54,502 nt of DNA from Caryophanales bacterium UBA1737 (GCA_002315915.1 DCIB01000015.1:1-54502), one strand, 5' to 3'. Shown: positions 36,993 to 45,889, numbered from the stretch's first letter. The notes: generated from the letters alone by a model not told the origin. Made by a program: numbers and translations.

Positions 36993-37961
36993 TTATTTTA
37001 AATTTAATATCTTTTTAATTAAATTGGATAATTTAATTGATGCATCCTTATGTGTTAATACTCCTGGATGATTCACTGATCCTATATCTATGGGAGTAAA
37101 TTTACATACATAAATATCATCATTAATATTTTCCAAAGATTTTATTGTATTATCTATATCTTCTCTTATTTTGCACATTCCATAGCATAAAATTATAGGT
37201 ATATTTTGATTATATTCATCCAATTGATTAATCAATTTAATATATGAATTCTTAAAACTATCAATATTTCCCTTATTATTATTAATACCTGCTGAATCAT
37301 TAGTTCCTAAATAAATAACTATTATATCAGGATTATAAATATGATTATATTTAATTTTTGATGTAAATGAATAATAATCAAAATAATCTTTCATAAGAAT
37401 ATCTGCATACATTGGTAAATCCAAACTAATTCCAGAATATGAATGTGTAGATAATTTTGCTTCTAAGATAGATGCAGTTAAATATGGAAATGCATAAGAA
37501 GAATCTTCATTAAAAGAAGATATTTCATTATCATGACCTAATACTCCAAATCCACAAGTTAAGCTATCTCCAAAAAATTCTATTTTTATATTATTTTTAT
37601 TACTATCATACTTTATTAATTTATTACAATTAATTTCATTTATATAAATCCTAGAATATTGATCTTCTAATAATTTAATAAATTGTAATGAATGTTTATT
37701 ATTTTCTAAGTTATTACATAAATTAATACTAATAAATTCATTTGTATTGGGTAAAGTTATTTTAGTTTTTATATTATCAACTATTAATAAAACTTTGTTT
37801 TCTCCAATAGAACAGTTTGCTTTAAAAGTAATATTAAAAGATGTTCCTTCAAATATACAAGAAAAACCAGTATTAGAATTATCAAACACATATGCATTAT
37901 CTAAAATATATACTCTTCCATCAAGTGATAGAAAATCATTTTTAATATCTATAATATTCAT
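36993..37961 (-). CDS. SGNH/CE2-type carbohydrate esterase
   Basis: This 322-residue protein has an N-terminal jelly-roll-like region (about 10-118) and a C-terminal SGNH domain, the two-domain plan of family CE2 acetylesterases. Block I is FFGDSLTCGFG (Ser about 133), followed by a Gly-Ser-Tyr-rich SYSGISL (about 174-180), and block III is YLGTNDSAG (about 218-226). The C terminus reads VNHPGVLTHKDAS, where CE2 enzymes have HP and a catalytic His. The usual Asp before it is Asn, fitting CE2 members that use a Ser-His dyad. There is no signal peptide, so it would act inside the cell, for example removing acetyl groups from imported oligosaccharides. It is monocistronic, next to the AraC gene. 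Confidence 0.8.
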   Translation of the reverse strand: MNIIDIKNDFLSLDGRVYILDNAYVFDNSNTGFSCIFEGTSFNITFKANCSIGENKVLLIVDNIKTKITLPNTNEFISINLCNNLENNKHSLQFIKLLEDQYSRIYINEINCNKLIKYDSNKNNIKIEFFGDSLTCGFGVLGHDNEISSFNEDSSYAFPYLTASILEAKLSTHSYSGISLDLPMYADILMKDYFDYYSFTSKIKYNHIYNPDIIVIYLGTNDSAGINNNKGNIDSFKNSYIKLINQLDEYNQNIPIILCYGMCKIREDIDNTIKSLENINDDIYVCKFTPIDIGSVNHPGVLTHKDASIKLSNLIKKILNLK

Positions 37962-38059
37962 ATATTAAACCTTTATAAATTCTATAATATTATTATAATA
38001 ACTTAATATTATTTTTTAGATATATTTGTAAATATTTTTCTAAAACTAATAATTTAATA

Positions 38060-38974
38060 TTATTTTATTAAACATTTATTATATAAAAAAGCTTTAATAT
38101 AATCATTTTTATTTTCATAATAGTCTATTAAGTGTTTTTTAAATTCAGAAACTAATTCAGCAGGTATAACTATTAATCCCATTCCTTTACTTATTAAATA
38201 ATGATTTGCAAATATAACAGCTGTTCGTTTATTTCCATCTAAAAATAGCTGTTTTTTCATGACATACAACAATAATTCAATTGCAGTATCATATGAATCT
38301 TTTTTATTTAATAATAAATTTAATTCTTCTTTAACCATTGATTCATATGGCATTGGAGGAATATAACATGTCCCTCCAATAGATACTGGAGTAGTTCTTA
38401 TTTTTCCAGCTGTATATGAAAAACCACTTTCAACAAGTTCATTAATTTGGCATAATATTACATAATTAGTTGAATAACTTATTATTCCCTTCGATAAAAT
38501 GAATTCCCAAGCATGTTTTAAATTGACTACTTTGGATATATCACTTAATGACATATTCTTTACTTTACCGCCATTAATTATCGTTTCAGTATCTGAATAA
38601 GTAGTAGCAACTCCTTCTAGTTTAGCTTGTTTATAAATCAAATCAACTAAATTTCTTCTAGCGATATCAATATTAATTTTTACTTTATCAGATAATTCAG
38701 AAGAAGTGTATTGTAAGAAACCTAATTCTTTTTTAATTTGTTTTAATCTTTTTTTATATTCTTTTATTAAGTTATTATTTTGTAAAATAAGATTATATAG
38801 TTGATCACTATATTCTCCTACATACTTAGAGATTAATATTCCATCATTTCTAAAATGTACATAAATATATTTTTTCTCTTTATTTTCTCTAACCTCAATA
38901 GATCCATAAATCAATTTTTCTATACTTGATTGTAGTAATTCTTGTTCATATAATAATTTTGCAATATTATCCAT
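38060..38974 (-). CDS. Fic/DOC-family protein with a degenerate active-site motif
   Basis: The C-terminal half (about 125-304) shows a Fic core. The active loop reads QLFLDGNKRT (242-251), while AMP-transferring Fic proteins have HPFxxGN. The catalytic His is replaced by Gln and the following Pro by Leu; Asp-Gly-Asn-Lys-Arg-Thr is intact. Upstream, KLEGVATTYSDTET (about 118-131) resembles the inhibitory-helix S-x-x-x-E-G region of class II Fic proteins. The N-terminal part (about 1-105) holds a beta hairpin and a long coiled-coil-like helix (about 55-85). Loss of His predicts no classical AMPylation, though another activity or a non-enzymatic role is possible. It is monocistronic with an AGAGGT site; no antitoxin gene is adjacent. 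Confidence 0.8.
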   Translation of the reverse strand: MDNIAKLLYEQELLQSSIEKLIYGSIEVRENKEKKYIYVHFRNDGILISKYVGEYSDQLYNLILQNNNLIKEYKKRLKQIKKELGFLQYTSSELSDKVKINIDIARRNLVDLIYKQAKLEGVATTYSDTETIINGGKVKNMSLSDISKVVNLKHAWEFILSKGIISYSTNYVILCQINELVESGFSYTAGKIRTTPVSIGGTCYIPPMPYESMVKEELNLLLNKKDSYDTAIELLLYVMKKQLFLDGNKRTAVIFANHYLISKGMGLIVIPAELVSEFKKHLIDYYENKNDYIKAFLYNKCLIK

Positions 38975-39030
38975 ATTAAATAACCTCTAAAACAATTTAA
39001 TTATCATTTATATAATAGCATTTAAAAGAA

Positions 39031-39067
39031 AAATGTGAAACATTTTACATAATTTTGTTTCACATTT
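39031..39067 (-). terminator. terminator behind tRNA-Glu
   Basis: Perfect 11-bp arms (39031-39041 with 39057-39067) enclose a 15-base loop and are followed on the minus strand by TTTTTC and more T. It lies about 35 bases past the end of tRNA-Glu and probably ends the coaX-gltX-tRNA transcript. Confidence 0.75.
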
Positions 39068-39103
39068 ATATTCTTAAAAATTATAAAATATATTACACAT
39101 TGT

Positions 39104-39180
39104 TGGTAGTCCGTACGGGATTCGGACCCGTGAATGTCGCCTTGAGAGGGCGATGAGTTAAGCCACTTCTCCAACGGACC
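39104..39180 (-). tRNA. tRNA-Glu (CTC)
   Basis: On the minus strand the 77-base sequence forms a cloverleaf. Acceptor GGTCCGT pairs with ACGGACT, the T arm ACGGG / CCCGT carries TCCGAAT, and the anticodon stem is TCGCC / GGCGA. The loop CTCTCAA gives anticodon CTC, reading GAG. The short variable region excludes Leu and Ser. CCA is encoded (39104-39106). It lies 17 bases behind the stop of gltX, the gene for the enzyme that charges it. Confidence 0.88.
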
Positions 39181-39186
39181 ATATAT

Positions 39187-39210
39187 ACTAGGTTATTTTA
39201 ATAACCTAGT
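39187..39210. repeat. hairpin over the gltX stop codon, between gltX and tRNA-Glu
   Basis: Arms ACTAGGTTATT (39187-39197) and AATAACCTAGT (39200-39210) form a perfect 11-bp palindrome with a 2-base loop. The gltX stop codon (39198-39200) lies in its centre. On the minus strand it is followed by TATATA and then the tRNA, with no T tract, so it is unlikely to be a terminator. It may mark an RNA processing point. Confidence 0.6.
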
Positions 39211-40877
39211 TTTTTAATAATTAAATTAAATCTTCTTTGTACTTCTTCTTTACCTAGAATCTTTAATACCCAATATGGATTAGGAGTATTTTTTCTAATA
39301 GACATAGATACTCTAATTATCTCAGATATATCAGCAATACTACCTTTATATGCTTCTTTATTCTTTTTATATTCTTTCATGTTATCACAGAAACCACATT
39401 TAACTGTTATTTCTTTAAGATGATTAAACCAGTCTTCTTCTGGTAAATCAATGCCTAAATCATCTTTATATGTATTAATAACATTAACAACATCACTCTT
39501 ATTTAATAATTCATTAAATGGTAATACATCACAACTATCTAATAATTCATCATATTTATCTTTATAGAAAAACTTAATTAAAGGATATATATCAGAAAAT
39601 TTTTCATAATCTTTTCTTGGATTATCTTTTTCTCTTTCAATATTAATTATGTTTTTAAAATAATCAACATCTTTATTAATTATTTCAAATAAATCATTAT
39701 CATATTGTTTTGCAAAAACAAGAGCACGTAAAGTAAATTCATCTTTATTAAGTCTTGATAAACGTTCTTTACATATATTATTAATTTTAGCAAGATCAAA
39801 TAAAGCCCCATCTAGTGTCATCTTATCAAATGATAAATTAAAATCAAATATATTAGAATTCATATTTTGAAGACGCCATTCTTCAAAATTTGAATTTGCA
39901 ATAGTAAGTAAGTATTCTAATATACCTTCAGTAGGATATCCTAATTCTAAAAAGTAAGATACTGCAGCTTCAGGGTCTTTTCTTTTAGATAATTTTCTTC
40001 TATTACCATCTTCTTGTTTCATTATAACAGGTAAATGAGCATAAAGTGGTGCAGTCCATCCCATTGTATTAAATAATTCTAGATGTATAGGTAAACTAGG
40101 AAGCCATTCTTCACCACGTGTAACATGAGTTGTTCTCATAAAATGATCATCACATAAATGTGCAAAGTGATATGTAGGAAGTCCATCACTTTTAAATATA
40201 ACTATATGTTGATCATTTTCAGATAATTCTAAATCCCCTCTTATTAAATCATGAACTTTAATTTTATTTAAAGAATTACCTCTTGATTTAAATCTAATAA
40301 CATAAGGTATTCCTTGTTCTATTTTTGATATAGCATCACTTGGTGATAATTTAGAACATTTAGCATGTTCTCCGTAATACCCTATATTTAATTTATTTTT
40401 TTCTTGATATTCTCTTAAAGAACTTAATTCTTCTGGAGTACAAAAACAAGGATAAGCTAAACCTCTTTTAATTAAATCTTTTATTACTATTTTATATATA
40501 TTTGCTCTATCAGATTGTCTATATGGAGCATAATTTCCTTTTTCAGGATTACCTTCACCCATAAATCCTTCATCAGGATTAATACCAAATATATCTAATT
40601 GAGTAAGTAAATCGATATCACTACCCTTAATCTCTCTTTTTGTATCAGTATCTTCTAATCTAAATATAAATACTCCATTAGATTGCTTAGCCATTTTCCA
40701 AGAAATTAATGATGTAAATAAACTTCCAGTATGTAAGAAACCAGTTGGACTAGGAGCAAATCTTGTAACACATGCACCATCTGGTAAATTTCTTATAGGA
40801 TATCTTTTTTCTAAATCATCAATAGTTTCTAATATATCTGGAAATATAATATCTGCTAATCTTTCATAATCATTCAT
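39198..40877 (-). CDS. gltX: glutamate--tRNA ligase
   Basis: This 559-residue class I synthetase has the first signature FAPSPTGFLHTGS (about 40-52; HIGH replaced by HTG, common in this family) and the second signature KLSKR (295-299). EDTD (about 75-78) and the WxLPSLPIH-like region (about 258-265) complete the catalytic domain, and an all-helical anticodon-binding domain fills about 330-559. It is longer than the 480-residue standard, with about 35 residues before the catalytic domain, as seen in several Clostridia-like forms. It charges tRNA-Glu and possibly tRNA-Gln. It follows coaX by eight bases and is followed by its own substrate tRNA-Glu. Confidence 0.95.
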   Translation of the reverse strand: MNDYERLADIIFPDILETIDDLEKRYPIRNLPDGACVTRFAPSPTGFLHTGSLFTSLISWKMAKQSNGVFIFRLEDTDTKREIKGSDIDLLTQLDIFGINPDEGFMGEGNPEKGNYAPYRQSDRANIYKIVIKDLIKRGLAYPCFCTPEELSSLREYQEKNKLNIGYYGEHAKCSKLSPSDAISKIEQGIPYVIRFKSRGNSLNKIKVHDLIRGDLELSENDQHIVIFKSDGLPTYHFAHLCDDHFMRTTHVTRGEEWLPSLPIHLELFNTMGWTAPLYAHLPVIMKQEDGNRRKLSKRKDPEAAVSYFLELGYPTEGILEYLLTIANSNFEEWRLQNMNSNIFDFNLSFDKMTLDGALFDLAKINNICKERLSRLNKDEFTLRALVFAKQYDNDLFEIINKDVDYFKNIINIEREKDNPRKDYEKFSDIYPLIKFFYKDKYDELLDSCDVLPFNELLNKSDVVNVINTYKDDLGIDLPEEDWFNHLKEITVKCGFCDNMKEYKKNKEAYKGSIADISEIIRVSMSIRKNTPNPYWVLKILGKEEVQRRFNLIIKKLGY

Positions 40878-40885
40878 AATATCAC

Positions 40886-41617
40886 CTATTTATTTAGTCT
40901 ATATAATACTAATAATCCATCTAATAATAGATTATCATCTAATATAACTTTATGTTTTAAATATTTATTAATATGTTTAGATAATCCACCTGTTAAAATA
41001 ATACTAGGATTATTTAATTCTTTATCTTTAATAATACGATCAATCATACCATCTATCATGCAAGCAGTACCAATTATTACACCACTTCCCAAACAAGATG
41101 ATGTATCATCACCCACAACACTTAATTCTTCTTTAAAAGAATTATTATCTAATAATTCAGCCTTATTTATTAAACTATTTAAGCTAGTATTAACACCAGG
41201 TGCAATACTACCACCAATAAATTCTTTATTATCATTAACCACTAATATTTTAGTTGCAGTACCTAAATCAATTATAATAATGGGAGTATTATATTTGTTT
41301 ACTGCGGATACGCAGTCAACAAATAAATCAGATCCAAGTGTTAATGGTTCTTTTATTTTAATACTTATATTAGATTTCATTGTATTAGATACAAAAATCG
41401 GTTCTAAATTATAACATTCTTTTAAAATTTTAGTTATTTCATCATTAACTGATGGTACAACTGATGAAATAATAATATCTGTAATACTATTAAAGTTTGT
41501 TAATTTTATATAATCATCAATATTATGAGTATTAATTCTAATTATAGGATTATTATTTAAATCATCGATAACTCCACATACTATTGAAGTATTTCCAATA
41601 TCAATTCCAAGTATCAT
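40886..41617 (-). CDS. coaX: type III pantothenate kinase
   Basis: This 243-residue ASKHA-fold kinase catalyses the first step of coenzyme A synthesis. The phosphate-1 motif LGIDIGNTSI (about 3-12), the pantothenate-binding LGSDLFVDCV (about 96-105) and phosphate-2 IDLGTATK (about 118-125) are all visible, as is GGSIAPGVNTSLNSL (about 134-148). Type III enzymes use monovalent cations and are not inhibited by CoA. It is the first gene of the coaX-gltX operon and has a good promoter just upstream (41643-41671). Confidence 0.95.
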   Translation of the reverse strand: MILGIDIGNTSIVCGVIDDLNNNPIIRINTHNIDDYIKLTNFNSITDIIISSVVPSVNDEITKILKECYNLEPIFVSNTMKSNISIKIKEPLTLGSDLFVDCVSAVNKYNTPIIIIDLGTATKILVVNDNKEFIGGSIAPGVNTSLNSLINKAELLDNNSFKEELSVVGDDTSSCLGSGVIIGTACMIDGMIDRIIKDKELNNPSIILTGGLSKHINKYLKHKVILDDNLLLDGLLVLYRLNK

Positions 41618-41642
41618 ATTTATATATCTCTTTTTCTAATAT

Positions 41643-41671
41643 ATTCTATCAAATATATATCTTTATTTCAA
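41643..41671 (-). promoter_or_regulatory. sigma-A type promoter of coaX-gltX
   Basis: On the minus strand TTGAAA (41666-41671) and TAGAAT (41643-41648) are separated by exactly 17 bases. They lie about 25 bases before the coaX ATG. Confidence 0.65.
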
Positions 41672-41769
41672 TTTAGAAGAAAGAACCTATATAGATTATT
41701 AAATAATAATTTCCTATTTATATTTAATATTTTATATATTTTTTATTTAAATATTTCAAAATATTATAC

Positions 41770-41797
41770 TTGATAAAACATACATATATGATATAAT
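41770..41797 (+). promoter_or_regulatory. sigma-A type promoter of the cpsC-cpsD pair
   Basis: TTGATA (41770-41775) and TATAAT (41792-41797) are separated by 16 bases. A GGAGGTG ribosome binding site (41809-41815) and the ATG at 41823 follow. Confidence 0.7.
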
Positions 41798-41822
41798 ATA
41801 ATAGATTTGGAGGTGTCTTTTT

Positions 41823-42605
41823 ATGGATGATGAAAAAGACGTGTCCTTAAGCCTAGCGGACTTATGGAAAGTATTTAAAAACAACATAATAATCATTATT
41901 GCCGCAACAATATTTTGTAGTGTAATAGCATTTATATTTGCTGAATTTGTTGTAAAACCAACATATACTGCAACATCTACAATGTATGTTAGAAGTGAAT
42001 CTAGTACAATTACATTATCAGATTTATCAACTGCAGCTGCACTTACTAATGACTATGAAGTAATTATTAAAAGTAAAGGTACTTTAATTCTAGCTTTAGA
42101 GAAACTTAAAAATGATCTACCTGATTTATATACTCTAAGCGATGATTATAGCTTGACAATTGTTAATAAATGTACATATACTCTTACACAGCTTAAAGAG
42201 ATGATTAGCATAGCTAATCCATCAAATTCACGTATGTTACAAATAACAGTTACTTCAGTTGATGCAAGATTTTCTGCTGATTTTGCTAATGCATTACTTG
42301 ATAAAACTACTAATAGAGTAATAGAAATAATAGATGTATCTATTCCATATTTAGTAGAATCTGCTGAACCTAACTATACCGCAACATCTCCTAATAAAAC
42401 ATTATATTTATTAATAGGAGCATTAATTGGTTTATTTGGTACATATGGAGTATGTTTCTTAATCTATATATTAAAATCAAGCTTTGATAATGAAGATGAT
42501 GTAACAAGAGTTCTTGGTATTGATACACTTGGTGTAATATCAGATGGTGAAGATCTAGAACAAAATTCTCAAATTTCTGCAAAGAATACAGGAGTTACAA
42601 AATGA
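41823..42605 (+). CDS. capsular polysaccharide co-polymerase / kinase activator (CpsC/YveK-like)
   Basis: This 260-residue protein has the Wzz-type plan: two membrane helices (about 20-42 and 193-216) enclose an outer domain of about 150 residues. The first helix is followed by KPTYTATSTMYV, the usual start of the Wzz domain. In Bacillota such proteins control chain length of surface polysaccharide and activate a separate tyrosine kinase through their cytoplasmic C terminus. That kinase is encoded next, with a four-base ATGA overlap. No glycosyltransferase, flippase or polymerase genes follow, so this pair must act on a polysaccharide made elsewhere in the genome. Confidence 0.85.
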   Translation: MDDEKDVSLSLADLWKVFKNNIIIIIAATIFCSVIAFIFAEFVVKPTYTATSTMYVRSESSTITLSDLSTAAALTNDYEVIIKSKGTLILALEKLKNDLPDLYTLSDDYSLTIVNKCTYTLTQLKEMISIANPSNSRMLQITVTSVDARFSADFANALLDKTTNRVIEIIDVSIPYLVESAEPNYTATSPNKTLYLLIGALIGLFGTYGVCFLIYILKSSFDNEDDVTRVLGIDTLGVISDGEDLEQNSQISAKNTGVTK

Positions 42606-43309
42606 AAAATGTAGTTTTAGATAAATGGTTAAAAATTAATTCAACAATGAACGAAGAAATGAAAGCATTATATTCAAATCTTTGTTTTACAAATCCAGAA
42701 TGTAAATCAATAGGACTTATTTCAAGCGGTGAAAATGAAGGAAAAACATTCCTTGCGTTAGAACTAATGAAACAATTCTCAAATGATGATAAAACAGTAT
42801 GTTTACTAGATTGTGATTTAAGAAAATCAAAAATTCATAGAAGATATACAACACAATTTGATGAAAGACCACAAGGTGTTTCAGAATATTTACAAGGTGC
42901 CGCATCTTTAGATGATATCTTATATAAAACAGATTTAAAAGGTGCAGATATTATATTTGCTGGTAAAACAACTAGAAATGGTGTTAACTTATTCAATAAG
43001 AAAAACTTTACAGATCTAATGACATACCTAAAATCAAAATATGATATGGTTATAGTTGATTTACCTCCAATTAACTTAGTTATTGATGGAGCAATAGCTG
43101 CATCAAAAACAGATGGAGTATTATTTGTAATAAATAGTGCAGTTACTAATCAAAGAAATGCAGTACTTGCCAAAAAACAACTTGAACGTTGTAAAGTAAA
43201 AATACTAGGTGCTGTATTAAACTTTGTAAAGAAAAGTGGTGGATCATACTACTATCATGGTTATTATTCATCATATTATCAATCAACAACTAAAAAACAT
43301 AAACATTAA
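42602..43309 (+). CDS. BY-kinase (CpsD/YveL-like tyrosine autokinase)
   Basis: This 235-residue ATPase has the three Walker motifs of bacterial tyrosine kinases: A SSGENEGKT (41-49), A' VCLLDCDLRKS (about 68-78) and B MVIVDLPP. The C terminus is a tyrosine cluster (YYYHGYYSSYY, about 216-226) that would be autophosphorylated, then a basic tail. It works with the CpsC-like activator encoded just before. Phosphorylation cycling regulates export or assembly of surface polysaccharide. A bidirectional terminator follows directly. Confidence 0.9.
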   Translation: MKNVVLDKWLKINSTMNEEMKALYSNLCFTNPECKSIGLISSGENEGKTFLALELMKQFSNDDKTVCLLDCDLRKSKIHRRYTTQFDERPQGVSEYLQGAASLDDILYKTDLKGADIIFAGKTTRNGVNLFNKKNFTDLMTYLKSKYDMVIVDLPPINLVIDGAIAASKTDGVLFVINSAVTNQRNAVLAKKQLERCKVKILGAVLNFVKKSGGSYYYHGYYSSYYQSTTKKHKH

Positions 43310-43310
43310 A

Positions 43311-43337
43311 AAGAGCAGTTCATATTGAACTGCTCTT
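43311..43337. terminator. bidirectional terminator between cpsD and tyrS
   Basis: A 12-bp stem (43311-43322 with 43326-43337) and 3-base loop are flanked by A on the left and T on the right. It serves the convergent cpsCD and tyrS transcripts. Confidence 0.85.
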
Positions 43338-43339
43338 TC

Positions 43340-44569
43340 TTATTTTCTTTTTAAACTATAATAATTCTTTTTACCACGTCTTAATATTATGCTATTACCA
43401 ATTGTATCATTTAATGTTAATTTATAATAAGTATCTTTTATAGGTTCACCATTTACAGATACAGCACCACTAGATATAAATTCTCTAGCTTCTCTTTTTG
43501 ATTTTGCTGCATTAACTAATATTAATGCATCTTCTAACATTATTTCATTATCAAATTCACATGATGGTAAATCATCAAATGCCATATCTAATTCTTCTTT
43601 AGTTAGATTCTTAATATCTCCACTAAATAAAGATTTAGATATCTTTAATGCTTCATTGTATGCATCATTTCCATGGATTAAAATTGTCATTTCTTTAGCA
43701 AGTGCTTTTTGTGCTTCTCTTAAATGAGGTGCTTCATTAAATGATTTTTCTAAATGAGTTATTTCATCTAATGATAAGAATGTAAATTGTTTTAATTCTT
43801 TTATTACATCTGCATCTGGTGTATTTAACCAAAATTGATAAAATGCATATGGTGAAGTTTTAGTTTTATCAAGCCAAATAGTACCTGATTCACTCTTTCC
43901 AAACTTAGTACCATCGCTTTTCATAAATAGCGGAGCTGTAAATCCACCAGCCCAAACATCATTACCATGACGTTTTCTAATTAATTCTAAACCAGATGTA
44001 ATATTACCCCATTGATCTTGACCACCAATTTGTAGTGTACAATTATTATGAGTGTATAAGTGTTCAAAATCTGCAGCTTGTAATATTTGATAAGAGAATT
44101 CTGTATAAGATATTCCTGATTCTAAACGAGATTTAACTGTTTCTTTATTTAACATATAATTAATATTAAATAATTTACCATAATCCCTTAGGAAACTTAT
44201 AAGGTCAATTTTACCGATCCAATCATTATTATTTACCATATCACATTTAAATAAACTACTAACTTGTTTATATAAACATTCAGCATTATGATCTAATTGT
44301 TCTTTTGATAACATTTTACGTTCTGCAGTTGGTTTAGGATCTCCAATAAATCCTGTTGCCCCTCCAATTAATAAAATGGGATGATGTCCTGCTTTTTCAA
44401 ATCTTTTCGCAAGTAAAAATACAAGCAAATGTCCAACATGCAAAGAATCACCTGTAGGATCAGTTCCTAAATAAAATGTTAATCCTCCATTATTTATTTT
44501 TTCAATAACAGAATCATCTGTAATGTTATATACAAGTCCTCTAGCTTGTAATTCTTCATAAAAAGTCAT
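43340..44569 (-). CDS. tyrS: tyrosine--tRNA ligase
   Basis: This 409-residue class I synthetase matches the usual TyrRS length. The first signature HVGH is at 44-47 within GTDPTGDSLHVGHLL, and the second signature KFGKS is at 222-226. Tyrosine-binding residues lie in QILQAADFEHLY (about 161-172) and the GGQDQWGNI motif (182-190) is intact. The C-terminal S4 RNA-binding domain (about 340-405, ALILVNAAKSKREAREFI) is present. An AGAGGT site precedes the ATG. Expression is very probably controlled by the T-box leader upstream, so it rises when tRNA-Tyr is uncharged. Confidence 0.97.
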   Translation of the reverse strand: MTFYEELQARGLVYNITDDSVIEKINNGGLTFYLGTDPTGDSLHVGHLLVFLLAKRFEKAGHHPILLIGGATGFIGDPKPTAERKMLSKEQLDHNAECLYKQVSSLFKCDMVNNNDWIGKIDLISFLRDYGKLFNINYMLNKETVKSRLESGISYTEFSYQILQAADFEHLYTHNNCTLQIGGQDQWGNITSGLELIRKRHGNDVWAGGFTAPLFMKSDGTKFGKSESGTIWLDKTKTSPYAFYQFWLNTPDADVIKELKQFTFLSLDEITHLEKSFNEAPHLREAQKALAKEMTILIHGNDAYNEALKISKSLFSGDIKNLTKEELDMAFDDLPSCEFDNEIMLEDALILVNAAKSKREAREFISSGAVSVNGEPIKDTYYKLTLNDTIGNSIILRRGKKNYYSLKRK

Positions 44570-44594
44570 ATTTTATACCTCTATATATTAAATT

Positions 44595-44800
44595 AATTAA
44601 AAAAGTCCTTAAAAATATTAACAATAAATGTTAATTTTTTAAGGACGAATATTTTATACCCGCGGTACCACCTTAATTCAAGAATATTAATTCTTGCTCT
44701 TTGATAGTTATGTAAAGTAATTAATACTTTATGATATAATTCATCTATTTAACTTGATGTTTGTTACACCTATCAAACATTCTCTATATTACCATTAAAT
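44595..44800 (-). promoter_or_regulatory. T-box leader of tyrS
   Basis: On the minus strand the leader contains the T-box core AAGGTGGTACCGCGGG (44659-44674), whose UGGU can pair with the ACCA end of tRNA-Tyr. A terminator follows: arms GTCCTTAAAAA... (from 44646) and its partner down to 44605, then a run of T. Stem I is closed by TTTGATAG (44770-44777) with CTATCAAA (44700-44707). A TAC triplet at 44712-44714, followed by A near the base of stem I, is the candidate Tyr specifier. Stem I is short. The promoter must lie at the 3' end of the LacI-type gene. Confidence 0.92.
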
Positions 44801-44803
44801 AAA

Positions 44804-45835
44804 TTACTTAGTAGAATTTCTCCATATAATGCTAGAATCAATAAAATTCTTAGTTTCTATTTCTATTTCTTCATCCTCTTCTACACTCATCATTTCTGAT
44901 AAGATATCCATTGCTTTTTCACCTAATGCATAAATAGGTGTTTCTACACATGTTAAAGAAGGATATGACAATTCTGCATATTTAGTATTTTGGAATCCTA
45001 TAACTTGCATTTTATCAGGAACAGATATTCCTAAACTTCTTGCAACATTAATTAGAGATACTGCCATAGAATCTCTAACAACAATTGCAACATCAGGAAT
45101 ATCTTCTTTTAATAAATCCTTATATGTTTCTTGATGTATTTCTATTTTACCAGATACAGGTTTAACTATTGGAGTAAGATTATTATCAAGCATTGCTTGG
45201 GTATAACCCTTTACTTTTAAACCATTTGCAACATAATTTTTAGTAGCAGTGATCATCCAAATTTTTTTATTACCACGTTTAATCATTTCGGTAGTAATAT
45301 CATATGCTGCTTTATAATAATCAAGCGATACATAAGGAACTGTTTCGTCTTCTACAACAGCATTAGTTACTACTACTGGAACTGGAGTTTTCTTTATAAG
45401 ATTAATATTTTCTTGTGTTAATTCATCATTTATATATAATATACCATCAACAATAGTAGACATTATTGTTGACCAATATGCTTCTTCATCAATATAAGAA
45501 GTAGATCCAGGTTTATTAACAAATAATCTTAATAAATATCCTCTAGATTTAGCACAATCAGAAATACCATCAACAAGACCTGCTATACTACTACGAGTAA
45601 GTTCTGGAACTATTACTGCAACAGTTTTAGATTTAGATATTGCTAAACTTTTAGCATTTAAGTTTGGTGTATAGCCTCTATCTCTGATAGCTTTTTCAAC
45701 TCTAGCACGTGTTTCAGGCTTCACTTTTTCAGGATGATTTGTTACACGCGATACAGTTGCTAAACTAACATGGGCAATAGCTGCTATTTGCATAATTGTT
45801 GTTTGATTACTCAAACGATCGAATTTCATCTTCAC
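44804..45835 (-). CDS. LacI-family transcriptional regulator, CcpA-like
   Basis: This regulator of about 343 residues has the LacI-type helix-turn-helix near residues 13-60 (IMQIAAIAHVSLATVSRVTN, then RDRGYTPN). A periplasmic-binding-like core (about 68-335) follows, with PVPVVVTNAV, VSLDYYKAAYD and IGFQNTKYAELSYPSLT blocks and an ending close to the CcpA form (...RNSTK). Length, hinge and core resemble CcpA, the global carbon catabolite regulator of Bacillota, and ccpA lies near tyrS in Bacillus subtilis too. A more specific sugar repressor is possible. The longest frame starts at GTG (45835), but the ATG two codons later (45829) is equally plausible. A long palindrome lies in its promoter region. 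Confidence 0.85.
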   Translation of the reverse strand: MKMKFDRLSNQTTIMQIAAIAHVSLATVSRVTNHPEKVKPETRARVEKAIRDRGYTPNLNAKSLAISKSKTVAVIVPELTRSSIAGLVDGISDCAKSRGYLLRLFVNKPGSTSYIDEEAYWSTIMSTIVDGILYINDELTQENINLIKKTPVPVVVTNAVVEDETVPYVSLDYYKAAYDITTEMIKRGNKKIWMITATKNYVANGLKVKGYTQAMLDNNLTPIVKPVSGKIEIHQETYKDLLKEDIPDVAIVVRDSMAVSLINVARSLGISVPDKMQVIGFQNTKYAELSYPSLTCVETPIYALGEKAMDILSEMMSVEEDEEIEIETKNFIDSSIIWRNSTK

Positions 45836-45889
45836 TATTAATCACCAACTTTCCTTAATTATTATAGCAAATATACATATTATATTCCA

